Shown here piece by piece: positions 1 through 4,502 of a stretch of 7,176 bases of DNA. The position numbers were made by a program, and so were the translations under genes. Each line of letters opens with the position of its first letter. The stretch's first letter is position 1. Source of the stretch: Pseudomonadota bacterium (GTDB lineage Bacteria; Pseudomonadota; Alphaproteobacteria; Rhizobiales; Rhizobiaceae); the NCBI GenBank assembly GCA_023433855.1, contig JAEYTV010000047.1, positions 1-7,176 of the forward strand. Reading direction: 5' to 3'. The notes beneath the pieces are model-generated. The model had not been told where the DNA came from and ran no database searches. It saw only the letters and a list, made by a program, of their open reading frames with translations.

Positions 1-849
<849 letters not shown>

Positions 850-850
<1 letters not shown>

Positions 851-1353
851 TGACCAGGATCTGGAGAGAAAGCGGTTTCGTTGAGAACGATCCCTGGATT
901 GTCGAAAGCGAGGAAGTCAAGGCAGCCGAGGAGCAGAAGGTGTTGCTGCCCCTCGATCAATTGATCGAGAAGGCCGAAACCAGTAACGATGTCGGTCTCG
1001 GCGTGCTCATCAGACCGGCGGACGATGTGCGCCGCCTTGAGCCCTATCTGTCCCGTCTCGAACTCGTTGCCGTTGATTTCCCGGCCTTCAACGACGGCCG
1101 CGCCTTTAGCCATGCGTCATTGCTGCGCGATCGGCTCGCCTATAGGAACGAGTTGCGGGCCGTCGGAGACGTCCTCATTGACCAGATCCCCCTCATGCTT
1201 CGTGTCGGCATAGACAGCTTCGCGGTGAAAAACGCGACAGCCCTGAAGCGTCTCGAAGAAGGCAGGTTGCCGGGCATTTCCTTTCACTACCAGCCGACGG
1301 CGCGGCCGGCCGAGAAGGCGGGTGGTTACAGCTGGCGGCGCCGGTCAGCGTGA
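850..1353 (+). CDS. DUF934 family protein, sulfite reductase-associated
   Basis: This 167-aa protein of unknown biochemical function follows the reductase directly. Its ATG shares one base with the reductase TGA (TGATG at 848-852), and GGAGG at 838-842 sits 7 bases upstream, which favours ATG 850 over GTG 847 and suggests translational coupling. Family-like motifs lie in the second half: GRAFSHASLLR (83-93), ELRAVGDVL (101-109) and VGIDSF (119-124). No signal peptide or membrane segment is visible, so it should be cytoplasmic. It contains no cysteine, so it is unlikely to carry its own Fe-S cluster; as I recall, many relatives have Cys where this one has Val119. The family is known to sit beside cysI/nitrite reductase genes in proteobacteria, and a role as accessory or assembly partner is inference. 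The C-terminus is basic (SWRRRSA). Confidence 0.85.
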
Positions 1354-1420
1354 CCGGGGTCCGCAAAGCCGATGCGGGCATAATTTTCATCTCCGCCGCG
1401 ACCTGTGGACGCAGATACCT

Positions 1421-1458
1421 TCAAAAACGAGGTCTTTTGATATATTCGCATCTGCGAA
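1421..1458 (+). promoter_or_regulatory. Two adjacent inverted repeats in the fpr upstream region
   Basis: The 153-base gap before fpr holds two perfect dyads: TCAAAA/TTTTGA (1421-1426 and 1435-1440, 8-base spacer) and TTCGCA-TC-TGCGAA (1445-1458). The second is compact enough to be an operator and overlaps a possible -10 (TATATT, 1441-1446); CTTCAA at 1419-1424 could be a poor -35, 16 bases upstream. The dyad centre is about 55 bases before the fpr start. I cannot name the regulator. The layout suggests fpr has its own controlled promoter in addition to any read-through from the reductase genes. Confidence 0.4.
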
Positions 1459-1506
1459 AACGGATGCCCGTGCCTTTCCAACTCGCAAGATCGGCCAGAC
1501 TGAAAG

Positions 1507-2340
1507 ATGGCAGGAATGAACGCTCCAGTGAAGACAGATGAATTCCAGGTACAGACACCGGCAAGGATCCCTGACGGGGTTTATGCCGAGACGGTGCTCG
1601 CCGTTGAGCATTATACGGACCGTCTGTTCCGTTTCCGGATGACGCGTCCGGCGGCATTTCGGTTCCGTTCCGGTGAGTTCGCCATGATCGGGCTGATGAT
1701 CGGTGACAAGCCGATTTATCGTGCCTATTCGATTGCCAGCCCCAGCTGGGACGAGGAACTGGAGTTCTTCTCGATCAAGGTTCCGGATGGACCGCTGACA
1801 TCGCATCTCCAGAAGATCAAGCCGGGCGATACCGTACTGATGCGCAAGAAGCCGACCGGGACCCTCGTTCTCGATGCGCTTACGCCCGGCAAGCGACTTT
1901 ACATGTTTTCGACCGGCACCGGGATTGCGCCGTTTGCCAGCCTGATCCGTGACCCGGAGACCTACGAGAAGTTCGATGAGGTCATCCTCACCCATACCTG
2001 CCGCGAGGTGGCGGAGCTGAAATACGGCTTCGACCTGATGGAGGAGATCAGGAATCACGAGTTCCTCTCCGACATCGTCGGCGACAAGCTGAAGCACTAC
2101 CCGACCGTGACCCGCGAGGACTATCCCTTCCGCGGCCGCATCACCGACCTGATGGAGAGCGGCAGGCTCTTCACCGATCTCGGCGTGCCGCCGCTCGACC
2201 CGGCGACCGATCGCGGCATGATCTGCGGCTCCACCGAGATGCTGAAGGATACCAAGGCGCTGCTGGAGGCCGCCGGGCTCACCGAAGGCGCCAACAACAA
2301 GCCTGCCGAGTTCGTGATCGAACGGGCATTCGTCGGATGA
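1507..2340 (+). CDS. fpr: Ferredoxin-NADP+ reductase
   Basis: A 277-aa bacterial-type FAD flavoprotein that exchanges electrons between NADP(H) and ferredoxin or flavodoxin in the cytoplasm. The FAD domain contains RAYSIAS (72-78), the RxYS isoalloxazine-binding motif, and the GPLTSHL phosphate-contact region (95-101). The NADP domain has STGTGIAPF (135-143) and CGSTEML (240-246). The protein ends in ERAFVG, the extended C-terminus typical of the bacterial FPR subfamily, in which an aromatic residue stacks on FAD. Length is normal. Two in-frame ATGs compete, at 1507 and 1516; neither has a well-spaced Shine-Dalgarno (GCAGGA abuts the second), and rhizobial relatives as I recall them often begin MNAPVK, so 1516 may be the true start. 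It likely supplies electrons to the upstream reductase and to redox defence; a separate promoter is suggested by the preceding gap. Confidence 0.95.
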   Translation: MAGMNAPVKTDEFQVQTPARIPDGVYAETVLAVEHYTDRLFRFRMTRPAAFRFRSGEFAMIGLMIGDKPIYRAYSIASPSWDEELEFFSIKVPDGPLTSHLQKIKPGDTVLMRKKPTGTLVLDALTPGKRLYMFSTGTGIAPFASLIRDPETYEKFDEVILTHTCREVAELKYGFDLMEEIRNHEFLSDIVGDKLKHYPTVTREDYPFRGRITDLMESGRLFTDLGVPPLDPATDRGMICGSTEMLKDTKALLEAAGLTEGANNKPAEFVIERAFVG

Positions 2341-2364
2341 GGCCGGTCGCCGGGCGGGACAGAC

Positions 2365-2622
2365 CTAGCGAGGATCAAGCTGGCGCAGGAGCTGCCGGAG
2401 TTTTGCGGACTCCGGGCTCCCGTCCGGACGCGGCTTTAGGAGATTGCGGTCACCGACATCGAACCTGTACCAGTCAATCAGTGCAGATGCGACATCTGCC
2501 GCCGACTCGTCCGTGACGTCGACGTTGTTTTCCTCGCACCAAGCCTCTAGGAACCTCTGCAACAGCTCCAGGTCGTCTGGTCCGAGGGGAACGGCGGATG
2601 CGGTAGCATAACGTTCAAGCAT
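2365..2622 (-). CDS. Hypothetical acidic 85-aa protein
   Basis: I do not recognise a named family. The frame could begin at GTG 2646, but ATG at 2622-2620 is preferred because GGCAGG lies 5 bases upstream of it on the - strand. The protein is acidic in its first two thirds (GPDDLELLQRF, EAWCEENNVDVTDES) and basic near the end, with predicted amphipathic helices around residues 15-30, 40-52 and 70-83, one cysteine (Cys29), and no signal peptide or membrane segment. It converges on fpr with 24 bases between the two stop codons, and no convincing terminator lies between, so the transcripts may overlap. The regular helical heptads and good ribosome site argue for a real gene; codon use looks like the neighbours. 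Function is unknown; it resembles conserved small rhizobial proteins only from memory. Confidence 0.7.
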   Translation of the reverse strand: MLERYATASAVPLGPDDLELLQRFLEAWCEENNVDVTDESAADVASALIDWYRFDVGDRNLLKPRPDGSPESAKLRQLLRQLDPR

Positions 2623-3108
2623 CGTAACCTGCCTTATCGAGATCACGCGGTCTGCCTGCTGCAGGCCTGCGCATTACCCCGTTGCCCCAAAGTAGCAAAG
2701 AGATCGCGCCATCGGTGCGCAGGAAGCTCGTGTATGACTTCCTAATATAGCGATTCGGCGACAGTCACAGAATGGCTATATGGCAATGGTTTTTTTACGA
2801 TGCGACGGGGATTGCAATCTTCGCCTTGGAAGAGGCCGGTGGGCTATGAGCAACGGAGCGACGTCGGCAATGACAATCCGCAATAGCTATTGCCGAGATA
2901 TCCGACAGCAAGCTTAACCCTGATGCCCTGAGCGTGGACCGTTATGGCCGCGCCGAACCGTCATCACAGCCGACGGGGAGGGCTGGTTCCATGCAGCCGC
3001 CGCTGCCTGGGGAAAAGCAAGAAATCAGCAACATCGCAGATGTTAACGACACCCAGCCCTCGGACACGCGACTGCAGGCTGTCAAAGGGGCAGTAAAAAC
3101 CGAGGCGA
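2623..3108. other. Noncoding stretch between two leftward small genes
   Basis: About 486 bases with no gene I can support on either strand. The frames present are short or Pro/Arg/Ser-rich without ribosome sites. It holds a T7 run (2790-2796), short palindromes (GCAGGCCTGC at 2661-2670, GCAATAGCTATTGC at 2880-2893), a separated repeat ATATAGC/GCTATAT (2745-2751 and 2775-2781), and a relatively AT-rich patch around 2735-2800. The promoter of the 85-aa gene should lie in its left part, but no convincing -35/-10 pair was found. Confidence 0.5.
2864..2896. repeat. Inverted repeat with nested palindrome
   Basis: TCGGCAAT (2864-2871) and ATTGCCGA (2889-2896) form a perfect 8-bp stem around a 17-base loop. 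Within it, GCAATAGCTATTGC (2880-2893) is a perfect 14-base palindrome that competes with the outer stem for the same right arm. No T-run follows on either strand, so it is not an obvious terminator. It could be a protein-binding site; no gene starts close by, and function is unknown. Confidence 0.4.
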
Positions 3109-3315
3109 TCAATCCGCCGCCCTGCGGCTCCGTTTCTTTGTCGCCTCTTCCGGCGCCGGTTGAGCAAGGCGCAGCGCCTTGAGTTTCTCGGTCTTTTTCT
3201 CTCGTGCAGCCGTTTCGGCCGCGACTATGTCGCGAACAACCGAATTGGTGTGTTCGGCCTTCGCCTGGGCTGAAAGTTTGCCGGGTTTGAAAAACTCGTC
3301 TTTCGTGGCCGTCAT
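3109..3315 (-). CDS. Hypothetical basic 68-aa protein downstream of rpsU
   Basis: The start is ATG 3315-3313 because a perfect AAGGAGG lies 5 bases upstream on the - strand; a longer frame to 3378 lacks such a site and would overlap the rpsU stop. The 68 residues begin MTATKDEFFKPGKLSAQAKAE, continue as a charged, probably helical segment (about 14-50, rich in Ala, Lys, Glu), and end in a Pro/Glu turn and a basic tail (KKRSRRAAD). No membrane segment or cysteine is present. It lies 59 bases after rpsU on the same strand, with a terminator-like hairpin between, so it is probably expressed by read-through from rpsU. Composition suggests a nucleic-acid or ribosome contact, which is inference only. 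I do not recognise a named family. Downstream, only a weak GGCG/CGCC hairpin overlapping the stop and a T5 run (3097-3101 on the + strand read as A5) hint at termination. Confidence 0.75.
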   Translation of the reverse strand: MTATKDEFFKPGKLSAQAKAEHTNSVVRDIVAAETAAREKKTEKLKALRLAQPAPEEATKKRSRRAAD

Positions 3316-3335
3316 GGCGTCCTCCTTATGTTTTC

Positions 3336-3363
3336 CGAACAAGAAACGCGGCCGCAGCCGCGT
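3336..3363 (-). terminator. Intercistronic terminator/attenuator after rpsU
   Basis: Read on the - strand, ACGCGGC (3363-3357) pairs perfectly with GCCGCGT (3352-3346) around a TGCG tetraloop, followed by a U-rich tail (UUCUUGUU, 3345-3338). It lies 11 bases after the rpsU stop and ends about 8 bases before the ribosome site of the 68-aa gene. The tail is interrupted by C and G, so partial termination is likelier than complete, leaving lower expression of the downstream gene. Confidence 0.6.
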
Positions 3364-3374
3364 CGCTTCAACGA

Positions 3375-3617
3375 TCATCGGCCTCGCGCGATGACCTTCT
3401 TTTTCGGTGCGGGCAGGAGACCTTCGCGCTGCGCCTGCTTGCGCGCAAGCTTGCGTGCACGGCGGATCGCATCGGATTTTTCACGGGCGCGTTTCTCGGA
3501 CGGCTTCTCGTAGGCGGCACGGGCCTTCATTTCGCGAAAGAGACCCTCGCGCTGCATCTTCTTCTTGAGAACGCGCAAAGCCTGGTCGACATTGTTATCC
3601 CGGACGAGAACTTGCAA
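3375..3617 (-). CDS. rpsU: 30S ribosomal protein S21
   Basis: An 80-aa small-subunit protein; S21 binds near the 3' end of 16S rRNA and helps translation initiation. The family core is clear: [20 protein letters not shown] at the N-terminus, then [10 protein letters not shown] (22-31), [11 protein letters not shown] (36-46) and a basic helix RRARKLARK (52-60). The C-terminal extension ([12 protein letters not shown]) is somewhat longer than the 71-aa E. coli protein and common in alphaproteobacteria. The start is TTG (3617-3615), supported by AAGGAG 7 bases upstream and by the exact family N-terminus; there is no ATG in the right place. A promoter is predicted about 75-100 bases upstream. Rhizobia often carry more than one rpsU copy, so this may be a paralogue with condition-specific use; proximity to a cold-shock gene is compatible with that but does not show it. 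Confidence 0.95.
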   Translation of the reverse strand: MQVLVRDNNVDQALRVLKKKMQREGLFREMKARAAYEKPSEKRAREKSDAIRRARKLARKQAQREGLLPAPKKKVIARGR

Positions 3618-3677
3618 AGATAATCTCCTTCGCGGCCGAACCGCTGTTGCTGTTTTAGATGAGGTCGTGACCCATGG

Positions 3678-3700
3678 GCGCTCTATACCAATAGAGGCGC
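3678..3700. repeat. Inverted repeat covering the predicted rpsU -10
   Basis: CTCTAT (3681-3686) and ATAGAG (3691-3696) are perfect inverted arms around ACCA, extended by GCG (3678-3680) and CGC (3698-3700) with a single unpaired G at 3697. The right arm, read on the - strand, is exactly the predicted rpsU -10 hexamer. A bound protein here would block RNA polymerase, so an operator is plausible; alternatively part of the dyad may be transcribed. Confidence 0.45.
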
Positions 3701-3719
3701 TTCAGGGCTGGTCGTCGAG
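3691..3719 (-). promoter_or_regulatory. Predicted sigma-70 promoter of rpsU
   Basis: On the - strand CTCGAC (3719-3714) is followed after exactly 17 bases by CTCTAT (3696-3691). This matches the rhizobial housekeeping pattern CTTGAC-N17-CTATAT at 5 of 6 positions in each box. Transcription would start near 3684, giving a leader of about 67 nt before the TTG start. Not experimentally supported; the match and position relative to rpsU are the evidence. Confidence 0.5.
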
Positions 3720-3898
3720 AAGCCAGGTAGCTCCGGGCGGCCGATCCCGCTCCCTTGCTCCGTCGGCTGCATGTCCTTGCGCGTGCTGCATCTCATGCGA
3801 TGCGATATCGTTCGCGCCTGTCTGATCAGAACGCCGTGGCGGTCTGCTCCAACGACAGGTTCCGGACGTTGATAGCGCCGACAATCAGCCCGTCTATG
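3720..3898. other. Noncoding stretch between the csp 3' end and the rpsU promoter
   Basis: Together with the rpsU leader this is part of a gap of roughly 300 bases with no supported gene. Leftward frames of 60-84 codons cross it, but they have no good ribosome site and an Arg/Pro/Ser-rich composition typical of noncoding GC-rich DNA. I see no other structure in it beyond the features listed at its ends. Confidence 0.5.
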
Positions 3899-3932
3899 CG
3901 AAAGTGGAGATGACTCGACATCTCCCCTTTCG
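3899..3932. repeat. 34-base near-perfect inverted repeat beyond the csp terminator
   Basis: The outer arms CGAAAG (3899-3904) and CTTTCG (3927-3932) and the inner arms GGAGATG (3906-3912) and CATCTCC (3919-3925) pair fully, with one T/C mismatch (3905/3926) and a 6-base loop ACTCGA. That is 13 of 14 possible pairs. It begins 3 bases beyond the csp terminator U-tract. Neither strand has a T-run after it, so it is not a standard terminator. Candidates are a 3'-end RNA structure, a protein-binding dyad or a copy of a dispersed palindromic repeat. Confidence 0.6.
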
Positions 3933-3935
3933 GGC

Positions 3936-3968
3936 AAAAAACAAAAGGCCGGGAGATGAGCCCCGACC
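3936..3968 (-). terminator. Rho-independent terminator of csp
   Basis: On the - strand GGTCGGGG (3968-3961) pairs with TCCCGGCC (3954-3947) through eight pairs, two of them G-T wobbles, around a 6-base loop. The run TTTTGTTTTTT (3946-3936) follows at once. It begins 61 bases after the csp stop. This is the clearest intrinsic terminator in the window. Confidence 0.9.
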
Positions 3969-4029
3969 TTCCACTATCATCGCCACCTGCATGCCAGTAC
4001 ATCCGTGGTCATGCGGGGCGACGCAAATC

Positions 4030-4239
4030 TTAGGCAGCCTGCAGATTGTCTGCAGAGCTCTTGCCCGAACGGCGATCCTGCACGATTTCATAGCGGATCT
4101 TCTGGCCTTCGGTGAGGCCGTTCAGACCGGAACGCTCTACGGCGGAGATGTGGACGAAAACGTCCTGGCTGCCGTTGTCAGGCTGAATGAAGCCGAAACC
4201 CTTGGTGCTGTTGAACCACTTTACGGTGCCTGTATTCAT
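4030..4239 (-). CDS. cspA: Cold-shock protein, CspA family
   Basis: A 69-aa single cold-shock domain, the usual full length. CSD proteins are OB-fold single-stranded nucleic-acid binders that act as RNA chaperones or antiterminators in the cytoplasm. The RNP1 motif KGFGFIQP is at residues 13-20 and RNP2 VFVHIS at 27-32; the opening NTGTVKWFN and FV/aromatic positions are all intact. The start is ATG 4239-4237, with AGGA 8 bases upstream; the longer frame reaching 4392 would run through the leader and is not used. It has its own predicted promoter, a leader of about 118 nt and a strong terminator, so it is probably monocistronic. Rhizobia carry several csp paralogues, so the letter A is nominal, and cold induction cannot be decided from sequence; the long leader is compatible with it. 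Confidence 0.95.
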   Translation of the reverse strand: MNTGTVKWFNSTKGFGFIQPDNGSQDVFVHISAVERSGLNGLTEGQKIRYEIVQDRRSGKSSADNLQAA

Positions 4240-4357
4240 AACGATTTTCCTTTCAATCGCTGGTGGGCCCGGTCGTATGACCGATCTGGAAATCGACGTT
4301 GATAGGAAATCTGAAAGGCCGTAGGGCTCGGACAAAAGTCGCAAACAAAGTTCGATG
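4240..4357 (-). promoter_or_regulatory. csp 5' leader with possible Shine-Dalgarno switch
   Basis: From the predicted start near 4358 the leader is about 118 nt. It has a stem CGGTC/GACCG with an AUAC loop (4283-4270). CGAUUUCC (4295-4288) can pair with GGAAAAUCG (4250-4242), with one bulged A, masking most of the Shine-Dalgarno. Alternatively CGAUU (4259-4255) pairs with AAUCG (4246-4242), exposing the Shine-Dalgarno in an 8-base loop. Both use the same AAUCG, so they exclude each other. A second GAUUUCC (4311-4305) could also compete. This is a paper fold only. Confidence 0.4.
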
Positions 4358-4364
4358 GATCGGA

Positions 4365-4393
4365 AGATAGAGATCAATCGCCCAAAGGACAAG
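4365..4393 (-). promoter_or_regulatory. Predicted sigma-70 promoter of csp
   Basis: On the - strand CTTGTC (4393-4388) and CTATCT (4370-4365) are separated by exactly 17 bases, matching the rhizobial pattern CTTGAC-N17-CTATAT at 5 of 6 positions in each box. Transcription would start near 4358. It lies downstream of the gcvP stop and its stem-loop, so csp is independently transcribed. Confidence 0.6.
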
Positions 4394-4458
4394 AGCAGGA
4401 GGAAAATAAAATGGGTGGAGGTTCTCCGGCAAATCCCGGCTCTCGTCCAGCAAGTGTC

Positions 4459-4482
4459 CGCCCGTCGCTTCCACGACGGGCG
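4459..4482 (-). terminator. Stem-loop after gcvP, probable 3' end without U-tract
   Basis: A perfect 9-bp stem (CGCCCGTCG at 4482-4474 on the - strand, CGACGGGCG at 4467-4459) with a 6-base loop starts 20 bases after the gcvP stop. No T-run follows, so it is not a canonical intrinsic terminator; it may terminate weakly, protect the 3' end from exonucleases, or mark a Rho-dependent end. Confidence 0.5.
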
Positions 4483-4502
4483 TTCGGATCACCTGGTTGT
4501 CC

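Noticed and set aside
1361..1377. Possible terminator CCGCA/TGCGG after the DUF934 gene
   Set aside because: Only 5 bp with a 7-base loop and an interrupted T-run several bases later; too weak to call, and read-through into fpr remains possible.
1387..2097. 236-codon leftward frame antisense to fpr
   Set aside because: It lies wholly over the fpr coding region and its upstream gap, and the product has no recognisable domain; it is an antisense shadow.
2661..2670. 10-base palindrome GCAGGCCTGC
   Set aside because: Short GC-rich palindromes like this are common by chance in such DNA, and it has no informative position.
2800..2917. Two tiny rightward frames (about 28 and 23 codons, ATG at 2800 and 2846)
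   Set aside because: Neither has a convincing ribosome site and neither product resembles anything known; too short to support from sequence alone.
2934..3182. 82-codon rightward frame starting at GTG
   Set aside because: No ribosome site, low-complexity Pro/Ser/Gln content, and its 3' third overlaps the better-supported leftward 68-aa gene.
3316..3378. N-terminal extension of the 68-aa protein to the frame start at 3378
   Set aside because: It would overlap the rpsU stop and run through the terminator-like hairpin, whereas ATG 3315 has a perfect AAGGAGG.
3683..3937. Leftward frames of 84 and 60 codons upstream of rpsU
   Set aside because: No Shine-Dalgarno, Arg/Pro/Ser-rich composition, overlap with the csp-side dyad and the rpsU promoter; better explained as noncoding.
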